Counted from the stretch's first letter, positions 8,544 through 17,678 are shown. The stretch is 52,274 nucleotides of DNA from Alphaproteobacteria bacterium (GCA_015232335.1 JADFZV010000022.1:1-52274); one strand, 5' to 3'. The notes: generated by a model from the sequence alone, not told the origin. Numbers and translations: made by a program.

Positions 8544-10196
8544 ATGACAAAAAGGCCCCGTACCGGCGGACATATCGTCACCGATCACCTGCTTTGCCAG
8601 GGGGTGGGAGCGGTTTTTTGCGTTCCCGGCGAAAGCTATCTTGATGTTCTGGACGGGCTTTACCAATCCAGAAGCAAAATCCGCACCATTGCCTGCCGCC
8701 ACGAGGGCGGGGCCGCCTTCATGGCCGAATCCTACGCCAAATTGACTGGAAAAACCGGCGTGGTGCTGGCCACCAGAGGCCCGGGAGCCGCCAATGCCGC
8801 CATCGGCATCCACACGGCCATGCAGGATTCCACCCCCCTGGTCCTGCTGTTGGGCGATGTGGGGCGTGATTTCTATGGACGCGAAGCCTTTCAGGAAGTC
8901 GATTTTGCCGCCATGTTCGCCCCTTTGTGCAAATGGGCCGCCCGCGTCGAAGAGATCGGCCAACTGCCCGCCATGTTGGCCCGCGCCTTCCAGATTGCCC
9001 AGTCCGACCGACCGGGTCCGGTGGTTCTGGCCTTGCCCGAAGATTTGCTGCGCGAAGAAGCGGTCCTGCCCAAGCCAAAAGCCCCGCCCCCTTTCCACCC
9101 AACCCCCAGCGACGAGGCATTGGCAAAGGCGGCGGCACTTCTCAGGAAAGCCAAGCGCCCCCTGCTGATTGCGGGCGGCAGCGGCTGGGGGAGCGAGGGC
9201 CGGGCCGCCCTGGCCGATCTGGCCAAGGCTTGGTCGCTGCCTGTCGCCGTTCCCTTTCGCCGCCAGGACCTTATCTCTGGTGCGCATTCCTGCTTTGCGG
9301 GCGATCTGGGCATCGGCCCCGATCCCAAATTGGTGCAAGCCGCTTCTGATGCCGATCTTCTGTTCCTTCTGGGCACCCGGCTGGGAGAAATCGCAAGCCA
9401 GGGCTATCATCTGCCCAGGCCCGGCCAAAAAATCATCCATGTCCATGCAGGGGCTGGAGAACTGGGGCGCGTCTTTTATCCAGACCTTTGCATCAACGCG
9501 ACACCCGCCACCTTCGCCAACGGTTTTGCGAAGCTTGATCCGCCGAAGCGGCCAGCCTGGACCGCCTGGCGTAAGCAGATCCGAGCCCAGCGCGTCGATT
9601 GGGCAAAACCCGTCGCCACCGGCGGCAAGCTCGATGCCGGACTGGTGATGGAGATGCTGGAGCGCCTGTTACCCAAGGACGCCATTCTCACCGTCGATGC
9701 GGGCAATTTCGCGGGCTGGCCGCAGCGCTTTCTGACCTTCGGATCGCGCCGCCTGCTAGGGCCTACCTGTGGCGCCATGGGTTATGCCATTCCGGCGGCG
9801 GTGGCGGCCTCATTGTCCGAGCCGGAGAAATGCGTGGTGGCCTTCGTGGGCGACGGCGGCGCCTTGATGACCGGCCAGGAACTTGCCACCGCCCGTCAGT
9901 ATGGCGCCAAGCCCATTGTGCTTGTCTTCGACAACGGCATGTTCGGAACCATCCGCATGCATCAGGAAAAACGCCATCCCGGGCGTGTGATGGCGACGAA
10001 GCTGGAAAATCCCGACTTCGGGACCTGGGCCGCAAGTTTTGGCGCCTTTTTTGAAGGTGTGAGCAGGACCGAGGCGTTTGAGCCCGCCTTCAAACGGGCC
10101 TTGGCGTCAGGCAAGCCCGCTCTGCTTCACTTGAAGACCGATCCCGATATCATCACGCCCCGCATGCGCCTGTCCAAAATGGGGAGGAAGCGATGA
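8544..10196 (+). CDS. Thiamine-diphosphate enzyme of the acetolactate synthase-like family
   Basis: 550 residues with the three-domain layout of TPP decarboxylases/synthases. The N-terminal Pyr domain carries the cofactor-activating glutamate (E54 in RHEGGAAFMAE) and GPGAANA. The C-terminal PP domain carries the metal/TPP motif from GDGGALMTG through DNGMFGT. The family includes acetolactate synthase, glyoxylate carboligase, benzoylformate decarboxylase and others; the sequence alone does not settle the substrate. No ilvN-type regulatory subunit is nearby, so housekeeping acetohydroxyacid synthase is unlikely. The last four bases overlap the next gene (ATGA), implying translational coupling to the ELM1-family protein. 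Confidence 0.88.
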   Translation: MTKRPRTGGHIVTDHLLCQGVGAVFCVPGESYLDVLDGLYQSRSKIRTIACRHEGGAAFMAESYAKLTGKTGVVLATRGPGAANAAIGIHTAMQDSTPLVLLLGDVGRDFYGREAFQEVDFAAMFAPLCKWAARVEEIGQLPAMLARAFQIAQSDRPGPVVLALPEDLLREEAVLPKPKAPPPFHPTPSDEALAKAAALLRKAKRPLLIAGGSGWGSEGRAALADLAKAWSLPVAVPFRRQDLISGAHSCFAGDLGIGPDPKLVQAASDADLLFLLGTRLGEIASQGYHLPRPGQKIIHVHAGAGELGRVFYPDLCINATPATFANGFAKLDPPKRPAWTAWRKQIRAQRVDWAKPVATGGKLDAGLVMEMLERLLPKDAILTVDAGNFAGWPQRFLTFGSRRLLGPTCGAMGYAIPAAVAASLSEPEKCVVAFVGDGGALMTGQELATARQYGAKPIVLVFDNGMFGTIRMHQEKRHPGRVMATKLENPDFGTWAASFGAFFEGVSRTEAFEPAFKRALASGKPALLHLKTDPDIITPRMRLSKMGRKR

Positions 10197-11140
10197 GCGT
10201 CTGGGTTCTTGCCGACACGGCGGCAGGGCATGCCAATCAAGCCCTGGGTGTGGCCGAGGCGCTTAATCGCCCCTTCGAGGTCAAGCACATCGCCTATACA
10301 AAACTGGCAGTGCTTCCCAACCGGATGCTGGGCGCCACACTGGCGGGCATCGCCAAGGAAACCCGCGCTCAGTTGGCCCCCCCCTGGCCCGATCTGGTGA
10401 TCGCGGCGGGACGGCGCACAGCCCCACTCGCCCGCTGGATCAAGCGCCAAAGCAAGGGAGCAACAAGGATCGTGCAGATCATGCATCCCGGGGCGGGAGC
10501 TTCTGACTTCGACCTGATAGCACTTCCCTTGCACGATTCCCATGCTGCAGCCCCCAATCAGCTGCGCATTGTCGGAGCCCCGCACCGCCTGACCCGTGAC
10601 AAGCTGGCGGCCGCAAGGGAGGAATGGGAAACCAAGCTGGCCCATCTGCCCAGGCCCTATCTGGCCGTGCTGGTGGGCGGCGCCACGCATAAACGCCCCT
10701 TCGATGCCAAGACGGCAGCGCTGCTGGCCGATCAGATCGAGGCGTTGCGACATCGCCTGGGGGGAAGCCTGCTGGTGACGGGAAGCCGTCGCACACCTGC
10801 CCCAGCCTGGGAAGCCCTTGCCGCAAGATTGAAGGAGCCTTGCGCCCTGTTCGACGGGCACGGAACGGAAAATCCCTATCTGGCATTTCTGGCGATGGGC
10901 GATGAGATTCTGGTCACCGGCGATTCCGTCTCCATGCTCTCGGAGGCCTGCTTTACCGGCAACCCCGTGCATCTCTTTGCCCCCACCGGTTTCGTCGGGG
11001 CCAAGCATGCCAGACTGCATGCCGATCTCATCGCCAAGGGCTACGCGCTTAAACCGGGAGCGGATCGTGTCTCCTTCGCATCGCCTTTGCCGCTCGATGC
11101 CGCCAGCGATATCGCTGATGCGATACGAAAGCTGATTTGA
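10193..11140 (+). CDS. ELM1/DUF1022-family protein (GT-B-like)
   Basis: 315 residues. The sequence begins VWVLADTAAGHANQALGVAEAL and later shows LVIAAGRRTAPLARWI, LVGGATHKRPFD and GDSVSMLSEACFTG, the hallmarks of the family named after plant ELM1 and common in alphaproteobacteria. The layout suggests two Rossmann-like halves as in GT-B glycosyltransferases. The bacterial function is not established. It overlaps the TPP enzyme gene by four bases and shares its transcript. A short gap separates it from the convergent enoyl-CoA hydratase gene. Confidence 0.85.
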   Translation: MSVWVLADTAAGHANQALGVAEALNRPFEVKHIAYTKLAVLPNRMLGATLAGIAKETRAQLAPPWPDLVIAAGRRTAPLARWIKRQSKGATRIVQIMHPGAGASDFDLIALPLHDSHAAAPNQLRIVGAPHRLTRDKLAAAREEWETKLAHLPRPYLAVLVGGATHKRPFDAKTAALLADQIEALRHRLGGSLLVTGSRRTPAPAWEALAARLKEPCALFDGHGTENPYLAFLAMGDEILVTGDSVSMLSEACFTGNPVHLFAPTGFVGAKHARLHADLIAKGYALKPGADRVSFASPLPLDAASDIADAIRKLI

Positions 11141-11176
11141 CGGAAAGCCTTTTTGCAAAACGGACAGGACGCTGCG

Positions 11177-11932
11177 TCAAGGGGGCGGCTGGCGTATTTT
11201 CCTGAAGTCGGCCAGCTTTTCCCGCCAGTCCGGGCTGTCCAGACATTGCCGCATGGCCTGGGCCTCGGCTTCCAGGGTCTCTTCGAAATTCTGAAACCAG
11301 ACCCGGTTGAACTGCTTCTTGGCAAGGCAGAGGGGCAATGGCGGCTGACTGGCGATTTCCAAGGCGAACGCCCTGGCGGCTTCGCTAAAACACTCGTTGG
11401 GAAAGATGCGGCTGGCCAGGCCAATGGCAAGGGCTTCCACAGCATCAATCTTCAGACCCAGCATCACGATCTCGCGGGCCTTGGCAAGTCCCACCAGCCT
11501 GGGAAGAAGAGCCGAGGCGCCGCCGCCCAGAAAATTTCCAAGACCGATTTCGGGCAAGGAAAAGCTTGCATCCCTGGCCATCAGAATGAAATCGCAAGCC
11601 AGGATGATCTCGGCCCCCGCCCCCAGCGCAGGGCCATGAACGGCGGCAATCACCGGCTTGGGCAGGGCACAGAGCTTGCGAGCCAGCGACTGCTCGCACT
11701 CGATCAATCGATTTGCATCCATCTCTTCCTTAAGATCGACGCCCGCGCAAAAGCCCCGCCCCTCGCCGCTTAAAACGACAACACGCACATCCTCGTCCGT
11801 CTCGGCACGCTCCAGGCAGCGCTCCAACTCATCATAGCTTTCAAGCGTCAGGGCATTCATGCGATGCGGGCGGTTGAGACGAATCTCAGCCACCGCATCC
11901 TGCGCCGCATAGATCAGCGTTTCAAAGCTCAT
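11177..11932 (-). CDS. Enoyl-CoA hydratase/isomerase family protein
   Basis: 251 residues of crotonase fold. The oxyanion-hole segments are visible (RGFCAGVDL and GPALGAGAE). Glutamates occupy both positions used by classical hydratases: E108 (GAGAEII) and E128 (LPEIGLG). This favours hydratase or isomerase chemistry on an acyl-CoA thioester, but the substrate cannot be told. It is the last of a leftward run behind the TusE-type gene, with a 25 bp gap, and may share its transcript. No other beta-oxidation gene is adjacent. Confidence 0.88.
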   Translation of the reverse strand: MSFETLIYAAQDAVAEIRLNRPHRMNALTLESYDELERCLERAETDEDVRVVVLSGEGRGFCAGVDLKEEMDANRLIECEQSLARKLCALPKPVIAAVHGPALGAGAEIILACDFILMARDASFSLPEIGLGNFLGGGASALLPRLVGLAKAREIVMLGLKIDAVEALAIGLASRIFPNECFSEAARAFALEIASQPPLPLCLAKKQFNRVWFQNFEETLEAEAQAMRQCLDSPDWREKLADFRKIRQPPP

Positions 11933-11957
11933 GCCGACACTATAGCACCGGAAGAGG

Positions 11958-12293
11958 TCAGCTACAGCCCTTGGGACGGGGAAGACCGGCGATCTTGTTG
12001 CCCTGCTTCAAAAGCCCATGCGGAAAGAGCTGATAGAGATATTGCTGGCTGGAGCACTCGGCCCCGTACTTTTCCTTCATCAGCTTCATGAAGACGCGTT
12101 GCTCGGCCACTGTTCCATATTCCTCGAAATAGGCGCGGCTTTCGCGAATGACGTCCCAATGCTCGGGCGTCAGTTGAACATTCTCGCGAAGAGCAATGGC
12201 CTGGGCTACGTCCTCGCTCCAATCCTTAAGATCGTCCAGCCAGCCCGCCTCGCTGACTCCGATGCTTCGCCCGCCCACCTGAATTTCCGGCAT
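11958..12293 (-). CDS. TusE/DsrC-family sulfur-relay protein
   Basis: 111 residues from ATG 12293, which has GGAGGGCGGC just upstream; the in-frame TTG four codons earlier overlaps that ribosome site. The family pattern is clear: WLDDLKDWSEDVA, LTPEHWDVI, and a C-terminal arm YQLFPHGLLKQGNKIAGLPRPKGCS. The penultimate cysteine needed for sulfur transfer is present, while the inner arm cysteine is replaced by asparagine (QGNKIAG). That is the TusE pattern rather than that of dissimilatory DsrC. TusE passes sulfur from the TusBCD complex to MnmA for tRNA 2-thiouridine synthesis in E. coli; the partners are not in this window. Compare the gene at 5133-5441, which has the opposite cysteine. Confidence 0.85.
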   Translation of the reverse strand: MPEIQVGGRSIGVSEAGWLDDLKDWSEDVAQAIALRENVQLTPEHWDVIRESRAYFEEYGTVAEQRVFMKLMKEKYGAECSSQQYLYQLFPHGLLKQGNKIAGLPRPKGCS

Positions 12294-12397
12294 GCCGCCC
12301 TCCAAGATACATTAGACTTTCTTGATATGGTGGCTTTGCCGCCCGCCGTCAACCTGTTTTGACAGAGCGGTTCATTGCAGGCGGGATTACTTTGAGG

Positions 12398-13159
12398 CTA
12401 CGCCGCGCCGCGCTTTAGAAGTTCCATCGCAGCATTGAGCTGGCTCATCCGATGATGGCTGCCGTGGCTGCTGTCGGGATGGTGGATGGTCGCCAACAAC
12501 CTGAACTTGCTGCGCAGCGTGCGGTCGTCGGGCCTGGAGGTCGGGGGAAAGCCCAGCACATGCAAGGCTTCCTCGCGGGTCAGAACGCCATGGGGAAGTG
12601 GGTCGAAGGCAAGAAGATTGATGATGGTGCGCAGCCGCTCGACCTCTTCGATATGATGGGCCAGTTCTGCCGGATCGGGACCGCTGGGCGGCAAGGCAAC
12701 AGGCTCGATCACCGGTTTTGCCTTGCCGTCATCGACCCGCACGGCGATTTCGCCTTGGCCCATCAGCAAGGCCAGCGCCAGTGCCTTGCGGATAAAAGAA
12801 ATGGAAAAGCCAGGAGTCATGCGCACCTGAAGGCGCGGCTTGCGCCGCCAGGGACGCCCCTCGGCCGGGCCGGATTTCAAGATCACCGTTTCGCGGTCTC
12901 CGGGCGGCGGTTCGCCGGGATCGGGTTGATCCTCGATTGCCTTTTCAGGAACCACCAGCATCACCGATCTGGCCAGATCGCCCACATTCACCTTGCGCGT
13001 CCGGGCCATGGCATCAACAGCATCGCGGAATGAGCTGGAACAGGTGACCGTATAGGAATGCTTGTGGCGCGCCGTCCTGTCCTCAGCCCTGGGCTCCGAA
13101 GCCTCGTGGGCGGGGACTTCATCCAAGGGAACATCAGAATCGCTGGGGGTGGATATCAT
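12398..13159 (-). CDS. J-domain protein (C-terminal DnaJ-like domain)
   Basis: 253 residues from ATG 13159; an upstream GTG at 13213 would add 18 residues but has no spaced ribosome site. The C-terminal 60 residues form a J domain with the HPD motif (ATIHHPDSSHG) that stimulates Hsp70 ATPase activity. The N-terminal part is acidic and proline-rich, followed by a segment with VNVGDLARSVMLVVPE and an arginine-rich stretch. This layout occurs in alphaproteobacterial proteins of unknown role. The domain partner is presumably DnaK; the client is unknown. Confidence 0.75.
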   Translation of the reverse strand: MISTPSDSDVPLDEVPAHEASEPRAEDRTARHKHSYTVTCSSSFRDAVDAMARTRKVNVGDLARSVMLVVPEKAIEDQPDPGEPPPGDRETVILKSGPAEGRPWRRKPRLQVRMTPGFSISFIRKALALALLMGQGEIAVRVDDGKAKPVIEPVALPPSGPDPAELAHHIEEVERLRTIINLLAFDPLPHGVLTREEALHVLGFPPTSRPDDRTLRSKFRLLATIHHPDSSHGSHHRMSQLNAAMELLKRGAA

Positions 13160-13270
13160 GCGAGGCAGGCTCTCCGGAAGATCAAATTCATAGATACCAC
13201 AATCCCTTGTCACTCCCGGATGTATTTTAACTACATCTGTGGCTAAGCCAAAGTGGAACCTATTCCTTCA

Positions 13271-13300
13271 AGTCCTAACTACCCATGGCGTTGTAGGACT
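13271..13300. repeat. Imperfect inverted repeat between the EAL and J-domain genes
   Basis: AGTCCTA (13271-13277) and TAGGACT (13294-13300) enclose 16 bases. There is no T-run on either side, so a terminator is doubtful. The surrounding 190 bp (13160-13348) holds no other recognisable feature. Confidence 0.35.
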
Positions 13301-13348
13301 GGGGTCGCAGTCGTCACGATTTGGCAATATTCCGGGGACGCAAGGGTT

Positions 13349-15436
13349 CTACCCTTCCAGTCGCTTGCCTTCCTTAAGGAAGCCCTCGATCTTTTCGGCG
13401 GCCAGGGGGGGGCTGAAAAGATAGCCCTGCATCTGGTCGCAGTTCAGGCTGCGCAGATAATCGAGATGGCTTTGGGTTTCCACCCCTTCTGCCACCACCT
13501 TCAACTTCAGCGCATGCGCCATGGCGATGATGGCATTGACGATGGCGGCATCGTTGGGATCGTTGTCGATGTCGATGACGAAGGAACGATCCACCTTCAG
13601 CTTGCGGATGGGAAAGCGCTTGAGCGCGCTCAAGGAGGAATAGCCGGTACCGAAATCATCGATGGCGCAACTAAGCCCCCGCTCGTTCAGCATGCGGATG
13701 GTGGCAATGGCCGATGCGATGTCTTGCATGGCCGAGCTTTCCGTCAGTTCGATTTCCAGAAAAGCCGGATCGATGCCGGTGGCCGTCAGCGCCTCGTCAA
13801 GCGATGCCAAAAGGCGTCTTGGATTGCGAAACTGACGCCATGAGATGTTCACCGCCACCGGCACGATGGCGATTCCCTTGGCCCGCCATTCCTTGAGCTG
13901 GCGGCAGACGGCAAGCACCACCACCTCGCTGATGGGGTCGATCAGGCCGAATTCCTCGGCCACCGGAATGAACTCGACCGGGGAAATGGGGCCTTCCGGC
14001 GTGAACCAGCGCACCAGGGCTTCCATGCCGACGATGGCCTTGGTTTGCAAATCCACCTGCGGCTGGTAATGGGCGGTGAATTCCTGATTCTCGATGGCTC
14101 GACGAATGCGGCTTTGCAAACTGAGCGCCTTGGCTCCCTTCTCGCCCAATTCGCGGGTAAAGATATGGACGGTGCCGGGGCCGATGGCCTTGGCGCGTTC
14201 AAGCGCTGCTTCGGAATAGCGGATCAGCGTTTCGGCGCCATCGGCGTCTCTGGGCCACACCGCCACGCCGATCGAGGCGGACAGTTCGAATTCCTGCCCC
14301 TCTGAGGACAAGGGTTCTTTCATGCCCCTTGAAATGCGCTCAACCCGATCCGAGATCAGGCGCCCGGGCGCCATGTCGGGCAGCAGCGCCAGGAAGCGGT
14401 CGCCGCCCACGCGGGCCACCATGGCTTCGGGTCCGGCCAGCGTGACCAGACGAAGGGCGATGGATTTCAAGACGGCATCGCCGACGTGATGCCCCAGGGT
14501 GGTGTTGATGAAGGAAAAACCGTCGATGCCCAGCGACAGCAGATTGAGCGCAAGCCCCGTCTCGCGCCGACTTGCCAGCAGTGTTTCGAAGAATTCCCTG
14601 AAACGTGACAGATTCGACAGGCCGGTCAGAACATCGTGATAGGCCAGGAATTCAAGCTTGGCCTCGGTTGCCTTTCTTTGCGAGATGTCGCGACCGATTC
14701 CGATGAAATAGCGCTTTCCTTCCGAGCGCACCTCGCTGATCGACAGATCGATCAGAAATGCGCTGCCGTTCTTGCGCCTTGCCGTCAATTCGCGCGATCC
14801 CCGGCCCAGCTTCACGGCATCGCCGGTGTTCAGATAGTGCCGGATATATTCATGGTGATTCTTGCGGTCCTGACCTTCCATCAGGCACTCGACCGGCTGG
14901 CCCAGCAATTCGCCAGGCGCATAGCCGAACAACTCCTCAGCCGCCCGGTTAACCAGTTGAATTTTGCTGTCCTCGTCGATCAGGATGATGCCGTCGGAAG
15001 CATGACCCAGAATGAGGTCGAGGCGCTGAAGCGCTCGCTTGCCTTCGGATACATCGACCCAGACCCCTTCCCAAACCACGGCGCCGTCGGCCATCGCCTG
15101 GGGGCGCGCCATGCCTTCCAGCCAAGCGACCACGCCCGAGGGGGTGACGACGCGAAAAACTTCGGTCGAGATTTCAAGCCGTTCTGCCGATGCTTGAATG
15201 GATTCGGCCAAGCCGTCCCGGTCAGCCCAATGCACGGCAGCAAGGCTCCCCTGAGGGGCGGTCGTCTCGGAATCAACCCCTAGAAATCGCTTCGCCGCAG
15301 GAGAAAACCAAGTATAGACAGGGGGTTCGCCCTTCGCCTGGACCCGGCGAAAAGCGATGACGGTCAGCGCCTCGCCCAACTCAGTGGCGAGCGCCGCCAA
15401 ACCCGGCGGGATGTCATCGGTGATCAGCGATTTCAT
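13349..15436 (-). CDS. PAS-PAS-GGDEF-EAL protein, probable c-di-GMP phosphodiesterase
   Basis: 695 residues. Two PAS-like sensor domains (about 20-130 and 135-255) precede a GGDEF domain (260-430) and an EAL domain (440-690). The GGDEF signature reads GGDRF at 344-348 and the upstream metal-site aspartate in the IND motif is threonine (INTTLGHH), so cyclase activity is unlikely. No RxxD inhibitory site is seen. The EAL domain is intact: EAL at 472-474, VNIS, the ELTES glutamate, DDFGTGYSS, KVDRSFV and VAEGVET. It should therefore degrade c-di-GMP, with the GGDEF domain possibly sensing GTP. There are no membrane helices. It stands alone, divergent from hemA. Confidence 0.92.
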   Translation of the reverse strand: MKSLITDDIPPGLAALATELGEALTVIAFRRVQAKGEPPVYTWFSPAAKRFLGVDSETTAPQGSLAAVHWADRDGLAESIQASAERLEISTEVFRVVTPSGVVAWLEGMARPQAMADGAVVWEGVWVDVSEGKRALQRLDLILGHASDGIILIDEDSKIQLVNRAAEELFGYAPGELLGQPVECLMEGQDRKNHHEYIRHYLNTGDAVKLGRGSRELTARRKNGSAFLIDLSISEVRSEGKRYFIGIGRDISQRKATEAKLEFLAYHDVLTGLSNLSRFREFFETLLASRRETGLALNLLSLGIDGFSFINTTLGHHVGDAVLKSIALRLVTLAGPEAMVARVGGDRFLALLPDMAPGRLISDRVERISRGMKEPLSSEGQEFELSASIGVAVWPRDADGAETLIRYSEAALERAKAIGPGTVHIFTRELGEKGAKALSLQSRIRRAIENQEFTAHYQPQVDLQTKAIVGMEALVRWFTPEGPISPVEFIPVAEEFGLIDPISEVVVLAVCRQLKEWRAKGIAIVPVAVNISWRQFRNPRRLLASLDEALTATGIDPAFLEIELTESSAMQDIASAIATIRMLNERGLSCAIDDFGTGYSSLSALKRFPIRKLKVDRSFVIDIDNDPNDAAIVNAIIAMAHALKLKVVAEGVETQSHLDYLRSLNCDQMQGYLFSPPLAAEKIEGFLKEGKRLEG

Positions 15437-15568
15437 AACCCCTTCGGCTTTCCCGTTGATTCTAGCGAGATAAGCTTTTGGGAGACTATCCGGTTTTTTT
15501 CTCTAATGAAAGGCCCCCAAGCCTGTGGGAAACCGAAAAGCCCGCTTGGCAAGCAAGGGGTTGCCCAA

Positions 15569-15598
15569 AAGACAGGCCATCGATTAGGATAATATAAT
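15569..15598 (+). promoter_or_regulatory. Sigma-70-type promoter for hemA
   Basis: A perfect TATAAT (15593-15598) is preceded, after 18 bases, by AAGACA (15569-15574). Transcription from here would give a leader of about 40 nt before the hemA start, which holds the hairpin at 15604-15629. Confidence 0.55.
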
Positions 15599-15603
15599 TT
15601 CTT

Positions 15604-15629
15604 GGTGGGGCTCCCTCGGAGTCGCCACC
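15604..15629 (+). promoter_or_regulatory. Hairpin in the hemA 5' leader
   Basis: GGTGG (15604-15608) pairs with CCACC (15625-15629) and CTCC (15611-15614) with GGAG (15618-15621), leaving a short loop. It ends five bases before the TTGGAG Shine-Dalgarno of hemA, close enough to influence ribosome access. There is no evidence for a ligand. Confidence 0.4.
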
Positions 15630-15646
15630 CCTTGGAGTTAGCTGGT

Positions 15647-16870
15647 ATGAAGTACGAGAAGTTTTTCCAAGACCGTCTGGGCGAGTTGAAAACTGAGGGG
15701 CGTTATCGGGTTTTTGCCGATCTTGAGCGTCAGGCCGGGGCCTTTCCCTATGCCAGGAACTATCAGCAAGATGGCAAGATCGCTGATGTCGCTGTTTGGT
15801 GTTCAAATGATTATCTGGCGATGGGGCTCAACCCCATCGTAATCGACGCCATGGTCGAGGCCGTCAAAACCTGCGGCGCCGGGGCCGGAGGCACGCGCAA
15901 CATCGCGGGCACCAACCATTATCATGTGCTGCTCGAGCGCGAGTTGGCCGACTGGAATCAAAAGGAAGCCGCCCTTCTTTTCACCTCGGGCTATGTGGCC
16001 AACCAGACCACGCTTTCCACCCTGGGCGCCCAGATACCGGGGATGGTCGTTTTCTCGGACGAACTCAACCACAATTCAATGATCGAGGGCATTCGCCACG
16101 GGCGTTCCGACAAGCATGTCTGGAAGCATAACGACGTGAAGGACCTGGACCGCCTTTTATCCGAATATCCCAAGGATCAGCCCAAGATGGTGGCCTTTGA
16201 ATCGGTTTATTCGATGGATGGCGACATTGCCCCCATGGCCGATGTCTGCGACGTGGCCGAGCGTCATGGCGCCATGACCTATTGCGACGAAGTCCATGCC
16301 TGCGGCATGTACGGGCTGCAAGGGTCTGGCGTGGCCGAGCGCGATGGCGTTCTGGATCGCATCACCATCATTCAGGGCACCATGGCCAAGGCGATTGGCG
16401 TGGTGGGGGGCTATATCGCAGGCTCTGCCGCCATGGTCGATTTCGTGCGCAGCTTCGGCCAGGGCTTTATCTTTTCGACCTCACCGCCGCCCGGCGTGGC
16501 CGCCGCAGCGCTGGCCAGCATCCGTTATCTGCGCAGCCATAACGAGATGCGCGAACGCCATCAGGAACGCGCCGCCACCTTGAAGAAGCGTTTGGCCAAG
16601 CTGGGCCTGCCCGTGCTGCCCTCGGTCAGCCACATCGTGCCCATCATGGTAGGCAATGCCGCCCTGTGCAAACAAGCCAGCGACGAGCTTTTGTTCCGTC
16701 ATCATATCTACGTGCAGCCAATCAATTATCCCACCGTGCCCAAAGGCACAGAACGTCTGCGCATCACGCCGACCCCCCTGCATGACGACGCCATGATGGA
16801 CAAGCTGGTCGAGGCCCTGGGCGACGTCTGGCAAAGGCTGGGGATTCGCAAGGACTTGGCGGCGGCCTAG
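15647..16870 (+). CDS. hemA: 5-aminolevulinate synthase
   Basis: 407 residues from ATG 15647, with GGAG nine bases upstream. It condenses glycine and succinyl-CoA to 5-aminolevulinate, the first step of haem synthesis by the C4 (Shemin) route typical of alphaproteobacteria. The N-terminus ([11 protein letters not shown]...[10 protein letters not shown]) is characteristic of ALAS rather than of related acyl-CoA ligases. The PLP lysine is K248 in GTMAKAIG, at the same number as in Rhodobacter capsulatus. [10 protein letters not shown] carries the cofactor-binding aspartate and histidine. Slight departures (HACG for HAVG, KAIG for KAFG) do not touch catalytic residues. In this window haem demand is plain: NO reductase and c-type cytochromes. 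Confidence 0.94.
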   Translation: MKYEKFFQDRLGELKTEGRYRVFADLERQAGAFPYARNYQQDGKIADVAVWCSNDYLAMGLNPIVIDAMVEAVKTCGAGAGGTRNIAGTNHYHVLLERELADWNQKEAALLFTSGYVANQTTLSTLGAQIPGMVVFSDELNHNSMIEGIRHGRSDKHVWKHNDVKDLDRLLSEYPKDQPKMVAFESVYSMDGDIAPMADVCDVAERHGAMTYCDEVHACGMYGLQGSGVAERDGVLDRITIIQGTMAKAIGVVGGYIAGSAAMVDFVRSFGQGFIFSTSPPPGVAAAALASIRYLRSHNEMRERHQERAATLKKRLAKLGLPVLPSVSHIVPIMVGNAALCKQASDELLFRHHIYVQPINYPTVPKGTERLRITPTPLHDDAMMDKLVEALGDVWQRLGIRKDLAAA

Positions 16871-16929
16871 ACGGAGAGGCCCTCTTCGCCTATATTTATT
16901 ATGGTAATGAGTCGCAACGGGTCCAAGGC

Positions 16930-17475
16930 ATGTTTCCCGATCTGACATTGACGCCCAAGGAGTCGGTTCGTCTGTGCGCGCTTGGTCTGGTGGCAGAGAA
17001 GGCGCGCCGCTATAGCGACCTGGCCGGACGGACACGCCAGTTCATCAGCCGGATGGTCGGCCCGTCGCTTGACCTCATGGGCAGTTCGATCGAACTTCTG
17101 CGCTATGAGGGTCTGGTCGAGGCGGTCGATGGCAAGGGCATGGAAGACGACGCCCTGCTGGCCATTACCGAAACCGGACAAAAGGAACTGATCACGCTTT
17201 TGACGGCACCCTTGCGTTCGGGCAGCGATCTGACCCGGCTGCTGGTTGCCCTCAAGCTGCGTTTCTTGCATCTGCTGCCAATCGACGAACAGGCGGAACA
17301 GGCTGCCATCCTCTCGGATGCCGTCACCACTGACCGGACGCGCTTGATGGACCTGAAACGCCAGGAAGCCGAAAGCGGGTCGTCGGCGCCACTGATCTCC
17401 TGGCTCGAGCTTGAAATTTCGCAGGCAGAGGCCCGGATCGCTTGGCTTGCGGCGTTGAGCAAAAATTTGGGGTAA
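16930..17475 (+). CDS. PadR-like winged-helix protein, hypothetical
   Basis: 181 residues. The N-terminal 85 residues look like a winged helix (SRMVGPSLDLMGSSIELLRYEGLVEA then ITETGQKEL). The C-terminal half is helical with a final segment (ISWLELEISQAEARIAWLAAL) resembling the dimerisation helix of PadR-type regulators. This points to a small DNA-binding regulator, but similarity is loose and the ligand and targets are unknown. It lies 60 bp downstream of hemA and may be co-transcribed. A clear terminator follows at 17498. Confidence 0.55.
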   Translation: MFPDLTLTPKESVRLCALGLVAEKARRYSDLAGRTRQFISRMVGPSLDLMGSSIELLRYEGLVEAVDGKGMEDDALLAITETGQKELITLLTAPLRSGSDLTRLLVALKLRFLHLLPIDEQAEQAAILSDAVTTDRTRLMDLKRQEAESGSSAPLISWLELEISQAEARIAWLAALSKNLG

Positions 17476-17497
17476 CCTTTCAAGGAATGCCCCATGC

Positions 17498-17523
17498 AAA
17501 AAGCGCTGAAAGGCGCTTTTTTT
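17498..17523 (+). terminator. Rho-independent terminator after the PadR-like gene
   Basis: AAAAAGCGC (17498-17506) and GCGC followed by seven T (17513-17523) form a compact hairpin with a six-base loop. It closes the hemA-side transcription unit and marks the left edge of the AT-rich patch. Confidence 0.8.
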
Positions 17524-17584
17524 ATACCTAAACATTCCCTCTTCGCGCTTTGTCTTGATAGTTTTTCTACTTTGTGTATTGATG

Positions 17585-17606
17585 GAGCCCTCTTTGGTGG
17601 CTCTTT
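17585..17606 (+). terminator. Weak second hairpin
   Basis: GAGCC (17585-17589) pairs with GGCTC (17599-17603), followed by three T. It lies between the terminator at 17498 and the coiled-coil membrane protein gene. Confidence 0.3.
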
Positions 17607-17678
17607 AATGCATGCGCGTCTTTTGGGTGCATGTCAAAGTCGGATTGCTATCACCCTCGCAAAGATTTGGAACGGACC

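Noticed and set aside
8544..10196. Housekeeping acetohydroxyacid synthase (ilvB)
   Set aside because: No small subunit or other branched-chain gene is adjacent, and it is coupled to an ELM1 gene; only the broader family is safe.
13271..13300. Terminator of the EAL gene
   Set aside because: The stem is seven bases with a 16-base loop and no T-run follows on the minus strand.
13349..15436. Active diguanylate cyclase
   Set aside because: The signature is GGDRF and the IND aspartate is lost; only the EAL half looks functional.
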